The position numbers and the translations under genes were made by a program. Below the pieces are notes generated by a model, which did no database searches, had not been told where the DNA came from, and saw nothing but the letters and a program-made list of their open reading frames with translations. This document shows, one piece after another, positions 25,634 to 34,514 of a stretch of 64,000 nucleotides of DNA. Numbering within the stretch: position 1 is the first letter of the stretch; every line of letters starts with the position of its first letter. Source of the DNA: JASGMR01 sp963664675 (GTDB lineage: Bacteria; Thermotogota; Thermotogae; Petrotogales; Kosmotogaceae); contig CAXXLB010000014.1 of NCBI GenBank assembly GCA_963664675.2, positions 434,001 through 498,000 on the forward strand, read 5' to 3'.

Positions 25634-26925
25634 ATGGAGAAATTATCAGTGATAGGAATGGGGTATGTAGGATTACCACTGGCAGTTGCATTTGCCGAAG
25701 CGGGCAATGAGGTTTTAGGATTCGATATAAACTATGAAAAAATAAAAACATATAAAAATGGAATTGATCCGACGAACGAAGTGGGAAATGAAAGATTGAG
25801 AAGAGTGAATAACATAAAATATACGAGTTGTGAAGAGGATCTGAGAGAATCGAAATTTCATATAGTAGCTGTTCCAACACCGGTCAGGGAGGATAAAACA
25901 CCCGATTTAAAACCGGTTGAAGGTGCCAGTGAAATAGTTGGAAGAAATCTCACAAAAGGGAGCATAATAGTCTATGAATCGACGGTGTACCCCGGTGTTA
26001 CTGAAGAAATATGTGTACCCATACTGGAAAGAGAATCCGGCTTAAAATGCGGCCGGGATTTCAAAGTCGGATATTCACCCGAGAGAATAAATCCCGGAGA
26101 CAAAGTGCATAGAGTGGAAACCATAGTGAAAATAGTATCTGGGATGGATAAAGAATCACTTGAAAAAATAGCAAAAAAAATATGAAGAAGTGATAAAAGC
26201 AGGAGTGCACAGAGCATCATCGATAAAAGTGGCGGAAGCTGCAAAAGTCATAGAAAATTCTCAAAGAGACATAAACATAGCATTTGTAAACCGAACTGGC
26301 TATAATATTTGAAAAAATGGGGATAGACACGCTTGAAGTACTCGAGGCAGCCGGAACCAAATGGAATTTCTTGCCTTTTAAGCCGGGACTTGTTGGAGGA
26401 CACTGTATAGGAATAGATCCGTATTACCTGACATACAAATCGAAGATACTTGGATACGAACCAGAAGTGATACTGTCCGGGAGAAAGATAAACGACAATA
26501 TGGGAAAATGGGTGGCTCAGAAAGCGATAAAGGAAATGATAAAATCCGATGTACAGATAAAGGGAAGTAAGGTACTGATAATGGGACTGACATTCAAAGA
26601 AGATTGTCCGGATTTAAGAAACAGTAAAGTGGTCGATATAATAAAAGAATTGAAAGAATTTGGAATAGAAAGTGTGGTGTGCGATCCGGTAGCAGAGAAA
26701 AAAGAAGCGATGAAAGAATACGGAATAGAACTCAAAGAAAAGGATGAAATAGAAGGTGTTTCAGGTGTAATAATCGCTGTGAAACATGAGCGGTTTAAGA
26801 ATATAAAAATTGAAGACATAAAAAAATTCTACAAAAAAGAGATAAGAGAAAAAGTTATAATAGACGTAAAAGGGTTACTCGATAAGGAAGAAATAGATGA
26901 AGAAATAAATTATAAAAGAGTGTGA
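25634..26925 (+). pseudogene. UDP-N-acetylhexosamine 6-dehydrogenase (WbpA/TviB type) with two +1 frameshifts
   Basis: The three segments join into one dehydrogenase of about 429 residues, the normal family length. Segment 1 (from 25634) has the Rossmann turn GMGYVGLPLAVAFAEAG and the FKVGYSPERINPGD block, then hits a stop at 26183 just after an A8 run (26173-26180). Dropping one A restores KKYEEVIKAGVHRASSIKVA. A second extra base, one of the two Cs at 26291-26292, breaks VNELAIIFEKMG. Segment 3 has the catalytic Cys in VGGHCIGIDPYY. The family oxidises UDP-GlcNAc or UDP-ManNAc to the uronate. Neighbours are intact, so this is either a real recent loss or two assembly errors. The start directly follows the pglF-like stop. 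Confidence 0.88.
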
Positions 26926-26929
26926 GAGA

Positions 26930-27892
26930 ATGAAAGGATTCGAAGAATTAAAAAACAAAAGAATACTTGTGACGGGCGGAGCAGGATTCATAGGTTCACA
27001 TTTAGTGGAAGAACTGTTGAAAATTGGAGCGAAGGTTAGGGTTGTAGATAACCTGTCAACCGGGAAATTCAAAAACATAGAGTCTCATATAAATGAAATA
27101 GAGTTCATATTGGGCGATTTATCCGAATACGAAATAGCCGAACAATCCGTAAAGGATGTGGAATACATACTGCATCAGGCGGCTGTTCCTTCTGTTCCCA
27201 GGTCGGTAAAAGATCCATTAAGAACTAACAGAAGTATAGTTACGTCCACGGTGAATTTATTTGAAGCGGCCAGGAAAGAAAAAATAAAAAGAATAGTGCA
27301 GGCATCTTCATCATCTGTATATGGGAATTCTCCGACGCTCCCGAAGAAAGAAGATATGTATCTGAATCCGTTATCTCCCTATGCAGTGGCAAAATACACT
27401 CAGGAAACCTACGGGAGAGTATTCTCGAGCATATACGGAATGAGTATAGTTTCGTTGAGATACTTCAATGTGTTTGGATCGAGGCAGGACCCGAATTCTG
27501 AATATTCCGCGGTGATACCAAAATTTGTAAAACTGATGATGAAAGATAAAAAACCAACGATATACGGTGATGGAGAAACAACGAGAGATTTCACATATAT
27601 AAAGAATGTGGTCGGTGCGAATCTGAAATCGCTGGTATCCAGGAAAAAAGTATCGGGAGAATTCCTTAACGTAGCGTGTGGGGAAAGAATATCACTGAAT
27701 GAGCTGGTGCTGGAGATAAACAAAATAATGGGAAAAAATATAAAACCTGAATACGGTCCGGGAAGAGTTGGAGACGTGAAGCATTCACTTGCGGATATAG
27801 AGAAAGCAAAAGATTTGATTGATTATGAGGTTCTGTTTAATTTTAAAGCCGGTTTGAAGAGCTTTTTTGATTCCGAGACGGACCTGAAATGA
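26930..27892 (+). CDS. UDP-N-acetylglucosamine(uronate) 4-epimerase, WbpP/TviC-like
   Basis: 320-residue extended SDR. VTGGAGFIGSHLVEELL is the NAD turn, and ASSSSVYGNSPTLPK carries the catalytic Ser. SPYAVAKYTQE holds the YxxxK pair, and RYFNVFGSRQDPNSEYSAVIPKFV matches the WbpP/TviC signature of GalE relatives that act on N-acetylated sugars. Together with the preceding dehydrogenase it would give UDP-GalNAc-uronate, as in Vi antigen synthesis. With the dehydrogenase broken it might act only on UDP-GlcNAc. Starts 4 bp after the dehydrogenase and overlaps the next gene by ATGA. Confidence 0.88.
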   Translation: MKGFEELKNKRILVTGGAGFIGSHLVEELLKIGAKVRVVDNLSTGKFKNIESHINEIEFILGDLSEYEIAEQSVKDVEYILHQAAVPSVPRSVKDPLRTNRSIVTSTVNLFEAARKEKIKRIVQASSSSVYGNSPTLPKKEDMYLNPLSPYAVAKYTQETYGRVFSSIYGMSIVSLRYFNVFGSRQDPNSEYSAVIPKFVKLMMKDKKPTIYGDGETTRDFTYIKNVVGANLKSLVSRKKVSGEFLNVACGERISLNELVLEINKIMGKNIKPEYGPGRVGDVKHSLADIEKAKDLIDYEVLFNFKAGLKSFFDSETDLK

Positions 27893-28977
27893 AAATTTTA
27901 CATTACATTTCTTCATTTTCCGCAGGCGGTGCGGAAATTTTTGTTAAAAATCTTTCTTTAGAAATGAAAAAACGGGATAATCAGGTTAAGGTCATCTCCT
28001 TGTTCTCTGCTAACAACGATGATTATAAGGAAAAATTTGTAGATTCATTGAATGAAAATGATATTGAATCCTGTGAATATGAGATAACTAAGAAATATAA
28101 TTTCAAAAAAAGTTTACGCATGTTTGAAAGATCGGTTTATGACTTCAAACCGGATGTTATTAATATCCATCTGGGTTATGCCGCTTTGTATTTATCATTT
28201 ATGAAAAGGAAATTAAAGATTCCTCTTGTTTTTACACACCATAGCACTCCATTGCCTCAGGAAAAATTGCATTTGATCTATTTCAGAAAGAAGATTGATC
28301 ATTATGTGGGGATTTGTGACAGTAGTTATGATACTTTGGTAAATAAACTGAATTTACCTGCCAATAAAATATCAAAAATATACAATGGAATTCCTTTGTT
28401 TTCGAAGAAAAGAATCATAAGCGAAAAGGTGAAAACGATACTTTGTGTCGGAAATTTAAGAAAACCGAAAAATTACCCTTTCCTTTTCAAAAGTTTAAAA
28501 AATGTCTTTACGTACCTGAAGGAACAAGCCCTGCCACTTCCCATTTTGAAAATTGCAGGAGTAGGTTCGGAAAAAAACTCATTGATGAATTTGGCGGAAC
28601 AACTGAATATATCCGAACAGATATATTTTCTGGGACTTAGAGAGGATATTGAGAATTTGTTTTACACGAGTGATTTGTATGTTATACCATCTACACACGA
28701 GGGCTTCTCGATATCACTTTTGGAAGCTCAGGCTTCGGGCATTCCTATCATAGCTACTGATGTGGGGGGGAATAGCGAGATTATTTCGCGGGGAAAGAAT
28801 GGATTATTGATTGAATCCAACAATATAGAGGAATTGACTGATGCGATTATTGAATTGTATAGCGATAAAGAAAAAAGAATAAAATTCGGTCAGGAAGCTC
28901 TTATAAATTCTCACAAATTTACAATTGAGAAATCCGCATCTAAGTATTTGAACCTTTACAATACAATGATTATTTAA
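27889..28977 (+). CDS. Glycosyltransferase family 4
   Basis: 362-residue GT-B enzyme. The N-terminal acceptor domain starts SSFSAGGAEIFVKNLS and the donor domain has VCVGNLRKPKNYPFLFKSL. The EX7E donor motif is in THEGFSISLLEAQASGIPII, followed by ATDVGGNSEII. It transfers a sugar from a nucleotide donor at the cytoplasmic face; donor and acceptor are not predictable. Last gene of the tightly packed stretch that begins at 21396; a 257-bp gap follows. Confidence 0.92.
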   Translation: MKILHYISSFSAGGAEIFVKNLSLEMKKRDNQVKVISLFSANNDDYKEKFVDSLNENDIESCEYEITKKYNFKKSLRMFERSVYDFKPDVINIHLGYAALYLSFMKRKLKIPLVFTHHSTPLPQEKLHLIYFRKKIDHYVGICDSSYDTLVNKLNLPANKISKIYNGIPLFSKKRIISEKVKTILCVGNLRKPKNYPFLFKSLKNVFTYLKEQALPLPILKIAGVGSEKNSLMNLAEQLNISEQIYFLGLREDIENLFYTSDLYVIPSTHEGFSISLLEAQASGIPIIATDVGGNSEIISRGKNGLLIESNNIEELTDAIIELYSDKEKRIKFGQEALINSHKFTIEKSASKYLNLYNTMII

Positions 28978-29234
28978 AAGAAAAGAAGAGAAATTTGAAT
29001 CATCAAATTTCCGAGTATTTTGAAATCGTTTATTTTACGGATATAAGTGAGAAAAAACTGATTTGGGGATAAAAAGCAATGTGAAAGATACAGATAATAG
29101 TTAAGATTCAAAAATAGATGATACTATGAATCATTAACATTAATGAAGCAAAAAAATTATCTTAAAGCTTTGAGTGAATTTTAGTGAGGTAAAGATGGAT
29201 CAATTAATGTGGTGAGTTCAATGGAAGGAATTAA
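28978..29234. other. Intergenic gap within the glycan locus
   Basis: 257 bp, AT-rich. It contains a 9-bp inverted repeat (GAAATTTGA at 28990-28998 with TCAAATTTC at 29003-29011) without a following T-run, so it is a weak terminator at best. No gene is supported. Confidence 0.5.
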
Positions 29235-30326
29235 ATGAAAAAGATTCTTTTCTCCTTTTCAACTACCAATCTTGGAGGGGCAGAGTATCAGATTTTTAAT
29301 TTAATAAGGGGACTGGATAAAGATAAATATATTGTAGAAATCCTGGTTTTCCTGGAAGACGGTGAAATATCCGAGTGGTATAGAAATCTCGGAATCAAAG
29401 TGACCTGTTTAAATGGTTATAAAAATGGAAAAATGAGAATGGCCCGGGAATTTATAAGTTATCTTAGAAATAACGATTACGATTTTATTTACACGTTTGG
29501 ATACGGTGCAGATATCCTGACCAGATTGATAGCGCCATTTACAAAAAATAAGAATTTGTTGTCTGCAAAAAGAAGTGTTGATAAAGATCGTTCAAAAACA
29601 AGAATCTTTTTTGACAGAATAACATCCGGAAAAATAAAATATTATATATCCAATTCAAAATCTGCAATTGAATTATTGAAAGAACGCGAAAAAATATCGG
29701 AAGACAAAATAAAATATATTCCAAATGGTATCGATATTGAAAAATTCAAAAAAAATATTTCAAAAAATGAGTTGAAAAAAAGACTCAATTTGCCGGTTGG
29801 AAAATTCATAGTGATTAATGTTTCAAATCTGAGATCGGTAAAAAATCAAAAATTATTATTGGATACGGTGGCGGAGCTAAAGGAGAAAAATATAGATTTA
29901 CTTTTGGTGATCGTTGGCGAGGGAACCGAAAGAAGAAAACTGGAAAAGATAATCAGAGAGAAAAAAATAGAAAATAATGTCGTTTTAACTGGAAGAAAAG
30001 AAAATGTCGGGGAGTATCTTCGCGCATCCGATTTGTTCGTTCTGGTATCGCTATGGGAGGGGATGCCGGGTTCGGTTATGGAAGCGATGGCGTGTTCTCT
30101 TCCTGTCATATCAACAGATGTTGGAGATATAAAAGAATTGGTTGAGAACAACATTAACGGTTATATTATTGGTAATAATTCTAAAGAAGAACTGATGAAA
30201 AAGATAGTTTATCTATATAACAACAGAAATGAAGTTGACAAATTTGGTAAGAAATCATTTTTAAAAATAAAAAATTACTCTTTCGAAAAGATGATAAGAG
30301 AACATGAAAGGATATTTTTTGAATGA
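29235..30326 (+). CDS. Glycosyltransferase family 4
   Basis: 363-residue GT-B enzyme. N terminus FSFSTTNLGGAEYQIFNLI; donor domain VINVSNLRSVKNQKLLLDTV and VLTGRKENVGEYLRASDLF; EX7E motif in SLWEGMPGSVMEAMACSLPV followed by STDVGDIKELV. No membrane segment apart from a hydrophobic patch. It overlaps the next gene by 23 bp if that gene starts at 30304. Specificity unknown. A separate promoter could lie in the 257-bp gap before it, but none was clear. Confidence 0.92.
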   Translation: MKKILFSFSTTNLGGAEYQIFNLIRGLDKDKYIVEILVFLEDGEISEWYRNLGIKVTCLNGYKNGKMRMAREFISYLRNNDYDFIYTFGYGADILTRLIAPFTKNKNLLSAKRSVDKDRSKTRIFFDRITSGKIKYYISNSKSAIELLKEREKISEDKIKYIPNGIDIEKFKKNISKNELKKRLNLPVGKFIVINVSNLRSVKNQKLLLDTVAELKEKNIDLLLVIVGEGTERRKLEKIIREKKIENNVVLTGRKENVGEYLRASDLFVLVSLWEGMPGSVMEAMACSLPVISTDVGDIKELVENNINGYIIGNNSKEELMKKIVYLYNNRNEVDKFGKKSFLKIKNYSFEKMIREHERIFFE

Positions 30327-31311
30327 AGTTCCGGAAATTCAAATGAATAATGAAATAGTTTTCAGTATAATTGTTTCTGCCTATAATGCTTCAAGATATA
30401 TAGGCGAAATGTTGAAAAGTTTCAATCATCAGATTTTCAAAAATTTTGAACTCATTTTTGTAGATGACGGATCAACAGACGACACTTATTCTATTGCAAA
30501 TGAATTTTTAATTAATAGTAAGTTGAATTATAAACTTTTTCATCAGAACAATAAAGGAGTATCTGAAGGAAGAAATCTGGGTATGAAAAACAGTAGTGGA
30601 AAATACCTGATTTTTTTTGATTCGGATGATTTTTTCGATGAATATTCACTGGATGTTCTTTATAAATCGGTTTTAAAAAATAATTTTCCCGATATTTTAT
30701 CTTTTAATGTTGCGTGCTTCAAAAACAATACGGTCGTTAAATATAAGTATGAGAATGAAACGATGATGGAAGATAGGTACGAATGGCTTAAAAGAAATGG
30801 TCTTTCGGATATCTATGCCTGTAAAAGAAGAATATTTATTGAAAATAATATATTTTTTCGCAGGGGAGCTACTAACGGCGAGGATTTTGAGGTTTTTGGA
30901 AAATGCCTGGCTTATGCAAAGTCTTTTGAGATTGTGAAAGATGCTTTTTATTACTACAGACAGCATGATGAATCATCATCAAAAAATATTTCAAAGAAAT
31001 TTTTTCACTCAATCGGTTGTTTAAAAAGATTGAAAAAATTTTACAGGGAAAATAACTATTCAGTTTTATATAAATTCATAGATGAAACCTATGAACCTGC
31101 CACCCTTGTTCATATTTTGATGCTTTTGATCAGATCGCAAAATATATCATATGACTATATTTTTAATTTATTAAAAAACGATAAGATAAGATTAGATATA
31201 AAAAAAATCAGATTAAAAAATGTTGGTTTCCGTATTTTTATAGAAGCGAAATTGCTTATGATTTCCCCGGGTTTTTTTGTAAAAACAATCAGGTTTTTTA
31301 ATATACATTGA
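30304..31311 (+). CDS. Glycosyltransferase family 2
   Basis: Up to 335 residues. The GT-A fold opens with FSIIVSAYNASRYIGEML, then VDDGSTDDTYSIA (UDP-binding) and YLIFFDSDDFFDEY (DxD metal site). Two ATG codons are possible: 30304, within the upstream gene, and 30343 (MNNEIVFSIIV), which gives a more typical N terminus. The C-terminal third (HQHDESSS... onward) is helical and basic. Acceptor unknown. A 146-bp gap with no recognisable gene follows. Confidence 0.9.
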   Translation: MKGYFLNEVPEIQMNNEIVFSIIVSAYNASRYIGEMLKSFNHQIFKNFELIFVDDGSTDDTYSIANEFLINSKLNYKLFHQNNKGVSEGRNLGMKNSSGKYLIFFDSDDFFDEYSLDVLYKSVLKNNFPDILSFNVACFKNNTVVKYKYENETMMEDRYEWLKRNGLSDIYACKRRIFIENNIFFRRGATNGEDFEVFGKCLAYAKSFEIVKDAFYYYRQHDESSSKNISKKFFHSIGCLKRLKKFYRENNYSVLYKFIDETYEPATLVHILMLLIRSQNISYDYIFNLLKNDKIRLDIKKIRLKNVGFRIFIEAKLLMISPGFFVKTIRFFNIH

Positions 31312-31466
31312 GTACAAAAAGTGTTTAATTTCATATTTTTGTATGAGTATCGATTTGAGAGAGCCTTTGTGAAAATATGTGAAAGCTCTATACATAGGAA
31401 GGCTAAAAACCTTTCTTAATAGTATACTGTAAGTATCTGTCGAATGTTATTTGAAAGGTGTGTGTG

Positions 31467-32408
31467 ATGAAAGGTTTTTCAGTTCTGATTGGAATTTTAA
31501 ATTATAATAATCCCGAATTAACTTATAGATGTTATCAATCCCTATCTAAAATGAAAGGCAGCTATAATTTTTTAGTTATCGACAACGGTTCTGAAAAGGA
31601 AAATCGGAGGAAATTGAAAGAGTACTTTTCAGGGGAAAATTTTACCGAAATTGAGGATGGGGAGTGTAAAAATGATGATATTGAAAAAAACAGAGGAAAT
31701 TTTTTGTTATATACAGGAGACAATATGGGATATTCAAGGGCGAATAATCTCGGAATGAATATCGCTTTAAAAAATGATTATGATTTTTATCTGCTGTCAA
31801 ACAATGACATTTTTATTGAAGATAAAGATACACTTATAAAACTCATTGAGCCATTCAGAATCTTTCAGAATATAATTATTTCAGGTCCCAAAATAAGAAA
31901 TTCAAACGGTTCCTTCACGAAACCGGTTTACAGCTTCGGATTATATGATTTAGTGGTGGAGAAGTTGTTTTTCCCTCTCACATATTTGTTTAAAAAGCTC
32001 AAAAAAGTTAAAAAAGATGAAAAAAAACATCCATACTATTTATCTGGGTGCTTTATGCTCATCGATTTAAAAAAATTTTTTCAGATCGGCTTATTTGACG
32101 AGAATCTTTTTCTTTATGCCGAAGAGCTTGTGATTGCTGAAAAATCAAAAAAAAACAATTATTATTTTTATTATGCTGAAAGTGCTACGGTTTTGCACGG
32201 GCACGAAGTTACTACAAGTAAATTTTTTAAAGAAAAGGAACTGTATTTTCTGAGAATGAACTCAATTCTCTATTTTTTGAAAAGATACAAAAAATATGAC
32301 CATATTAAATTGTCGCTGGTTAAATTTTCCTGGGTGTTTTATTATTACGTGTGGCTAAAACTCATAAGAAGTTTTAAAAATCACAAGAATAAATTTGTGA
32401 AAGGTTGA
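31467..32408 (+). CDS. Glycosyltransferase family 2 (rhamnosyltransferase-like)
   Basis: 313 residues from ATG 31467, which sits 6 bp after GAAAGGTG; an in-frame GTG at 31458 is inside that site. The GT-A core has SVLIGILNYNNPELTYRCYQ, FLVIDNGSEKENR, MGYSRANNLGMNIAL and YLLSNNDIFI. The GxSxANNxG pattern is common in WbbL-like rhamnosyltransferases, and the rml genes in this locus would supply dTDP-rhamnose; this donor is inference. Ends 3 bp before the next gene. Confidence 0.9.
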   Translation: MKGFSVLIGILNYNNPELTYRCYQSLSKMKGSYNFLVIDNGSEKENRRKLKEYFSGENFTEIEDGECKNDDIEKNRGNFLLYTGDNMGYSRANNLGMNIALKNDYDFYLLSNNDIFIEDKDTLIKLIEPFRIFQNIIISGPKIRNSNGSFTKPVYSFGLYDLVVEKLFFPLTYLFKKLKKVKKDEKKHPYYLSGCFMLIDLKKFFQIGLFDENLFLYAEELVIAEKSKKNNYYFYYAESATVLHGHEVTTSKFFKEKELYFLRMNSILYFLKRYKKYDHIKLSLVKFSWVFYYYVWLKLIRSFKNHKNKFVKG

Positions 32409-32411
32409 TCG

Positions 32412-33392
32412 ATGGTAGGAATAATAATTGTTGCGTTTAATGATGAGAGAGAATTTGAGAGATTACTGGTTTCAGTTAAAAATCAGAGCTACGAAGAATA
32501 CAACCTGTATGTTGTAGATAACAGCGGGGAATTTACTGCAAAGAAAAATTATAAAGTGTTGAGTGATTTGTTTTCTGAAGATAAGTACAACTATTTAAAA
32601 ACAGATAAAAACTATGGTTCAGCTAAGGGTTTCTATTTAGGAATGAAAGAGGCGTATGATGATAATTCTCTTTGGGTTTGGCTCTTGGACCAGGATATGG
32701 TACTCGAAGAAAAAGCTCTGGAGAGAATGATCGAATTCGGGGTAAAAAATAATATAAATGTATTAACTTCCAGAACATACAGTATTGAGGAAAAAAGGCA
32801 ATTTGCCGCGTTGACTGAAAAAAATATATTCGGTAGAGGGAAAAGGGTTGAATATTCAAACAGGAATTTTTTATGTCCCACACACGGGTTTTTAATACAC
32901 AGAAGTATCCTTGATAAAATAGGATATTATGATTATTTAAATTTTTTTGTCGGATTAGAAGATTTTGATTATTGTAACAGAGTTTATAAAATAAATGAAA
33001 AAATAGGGTTTGTTGGTGATGGGGTTGTTTATCATCCTTCACCCAGACATAGTAATAAAACTGAAAAACAATCGAAAGAAAAATTGTTTTTGAGAAGAAT
33101 TTTGGAAGCATTGTTCCCATTTTTGCCGGCCTCTTTTATCACATTGAGAGATAGAAAAAAACTTGATAATAGAGAAATTCTTTATTATAATAAAGCTTAC
33201 AGTAAAGCTTATTTAATTTCCAAATATAATAATTTTATAAGTGTTGTATATGCTTTGATTTATTTTTCGATAAAAATCACATTGCAGAAAATTCGAAGAC
33301 CAAAAGAAGTAAAATATTTTTTGAGCTTTGAAAAAGTAATAAAAGGCATTAAAAGCGGTATGAAATATAGAAATAAATTAAATTTTTTTTAA
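32412..33392 (+). CDS. Glycosyltransferase family 2 (RfbF-like)
   Basis: 326 residues. GT-A motifs: VGIIIVAFNDEREFERLLVS, LYVVDNSG, KNYGSAKGFYLGMKEAYD and WVWLLDQDMVLEEKAL. The xLDQDxxx metal motif and the FVGLEDFDYCNRV block match the RfbF/WbbL-type rhamnosyltransferase group, which again would fit dTDP-rhamnose as donor. Lies immediately after the previous GT2 gene and directly before rmlA, so the three are likely cotranscribed. Confidence 0.9.
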   Translation: MVGIIIVAFNDEREFERLLVSVKNQSYEEYNLYVVDNSGEFTAKKNYKVLSDLFSEDKYNYLKTDKNYGSAKGFYLGMKEAYDDNSLWVWLLDQDMVLEEKALERMIEFGVKNNINVLTSRTYSIEEKRQFAALTEKNIFGRGKRVEYSNRNFLCPTHGFLIHRSILDKIGYYDYLNFFVGLEDFDYCNRVYKINEKIGFVGDGVVYHPSPRHSNKTEKQSKEKLFLRRILEALFPFLPASFITLRDRKKLDNREILYYNKAYSKAYLISKYNNFISVVYALIYFSIKITLQKIRRPKEVKYFLSFEKVIKGIKSGMKYRNKLNFF

Positions 33393-33411
33393 AATGACCG
33401 AGGTAAAAATA

Positions 33412-34284
33412 ATGAAGGGAATAGTATTGGCCGGTGGGGCCGGAACAAGATTATATCCGATAACGAAGGCAGTTTCAAAGCAGATATTACCAGTTTATGA
33501 CAAACCGATGATATATTATCCACTGTCAACTCTCATGTTGGCGGGGATAAGGGATATTTTAATCATTTCAAGCCCCAGAGATATAAAAGTATATAAAGAG
33601 TTGTTGGAGAACGGAAAACAAATTGGTCTGAATATTTCATATGCGACCCAGGAGAAACCGAGAGGGCTGGCAGATGCGTTTATTGTTGGTGAAAAATTTA
33701 TTGGAAATGAAAAGGTTTGTTTGGTATTGGGAGACAATATCTTTTTTGGGCAGGGATTCACAGGAATTCTCAAAGAGGCTGCGTCTTTAAAAAATGGGGC
33801 AGTTATATTCGGTTATTATGTGAAAAGTCCGGAAGAATACGGTGTAGTAGAGTTTGATAAGGCCGGAAAGGTGATATCCATTGAAGAAAAACCGGAAAAT
33901 CCCAAATCACATTATGCGGTTCCAGGGCTTTATTTTTATGATGATAAAGTTGTAGAGATAGCTAAGAAACTTGTACCTTCTGCCAGAGGAGAGATTGAAA
34001 TAACGGATATCAACAACGAATATCTCAAAAAGGGAGAACTGAGCGTCAGACTCTTTGGGAGGGGAATGGCATGGCTGGATACAGGAACCCACGAAGGATT
34101 ATTGGAGGCATCGAATTTTGTGGAGACGATACAGAAAAGACAGGGTTTTTATATATCGTGTATCGAAGAAATAGCTTACAGAAAGGGATATATAAGCAAA
34201 GAAGGATTATTGAAACTTGCTGAACCTCTTAAAAAAACGAATTATGGAAAATATTTAGAAGAAATAGCGGAAAATGATAGATAA
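33412..34284 (+). CDS. rmlA: Glucose-1-phosphate thymidylyltransferase
   Basis: Makes dTDP-glucose, the first step to dTDP-L-rhamnose. 290 residues from ATG 33412 (behind GAGGT), exactly the family length; an in-frame ATG at 33394 would add six extra residues. The signature GGAGTRLYPITKAVSKQILP, YATQEKPRGLADAFIV, LGDNIFFGQGF and SIEEKPENPKSHYAVPGLYFYD are all present. The other three rhamnose genes lie at 41.4-44.2 kb, so the pathway is split by glycosyltransferase and uronate genes. Its codon use (mostly ATA for Ile, ATG/TTG-rich Leu/Met pattern) resembles the other sugar-nucleotide genes here. Confidence 0.96.
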   Translation: MKGIVLAGGAGTRLYPITKAVSKQILPVYDKPMIYYPLSTLMLAGIRDILIISSPRDIKVYKELLENGKQIGLNISYATQEKPRGLADAFIVGEKFIGNEKVCLVLGDNIFFGQGFTGILKEAASLKNGAVIFGYYVKSPEEYGVVEFDKAGKVISIEEKPENPKSHYAVPGLYFYDDKVVEIAKKLVPSARGEIEITDINNEYLKKGELSVRLFGRGMAWLDTGTHEGLLEASNFVETIQKRQGFYISCIEEIAYRKGYISKEGLLKLAEPLKKTNYGKYLEEIAENDR

Positions 34285-34439
34285 TTTAACTGATTGAAAC
34301 ATCTGGAATTGATAACAATTGGCAATATGACCGAATAAAAACTCAAAATGTACAGTTACCTGAAAATTATCAAAATATGCGTTAAACTTTTAAAGATGAA
34401 CAGGGGGATAGATAGATTTTTTCGAAAATGGAGGTTGGG

Positions 34440-34514
34440 ATGAATCATTTTGAAAAAATTTTTCAGGAAACGGAAAAGAATTTTATTTTGTTAAAAGGGC
34501 GATTTGAAATATGA
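34440..34514 (+). CDS. Possible 24-codon leader or gene remnant
   Basis: ATG 34440 follows GGAGG at 34431-34435, and the 24-residue frame (MNHFEKIFQETEKNFILLKG and four more residues) ends in TGA overlapping the ATG of the next gene (ATGA). The strong ribosome site and overlap suggest a coupled leader peptide; the sequence also resembles the C-terminal tail of a GT4 enzyme, so it may be a remnant. The rest of the 226-bp gap from 34285 shows no gene. Confidence 0.35.
   Translation: MNHFEKIFQETEKNFILLKGRFEI

Noticed and set aside
26173..26180. Programmed frameshift or polymerase slippage at the A8 run
   Set aside because: A second frameshift at 26291 is at a CC, not a slippery site, so slippage alone cannot rescue the protein; mutation or assembly error is simpler.
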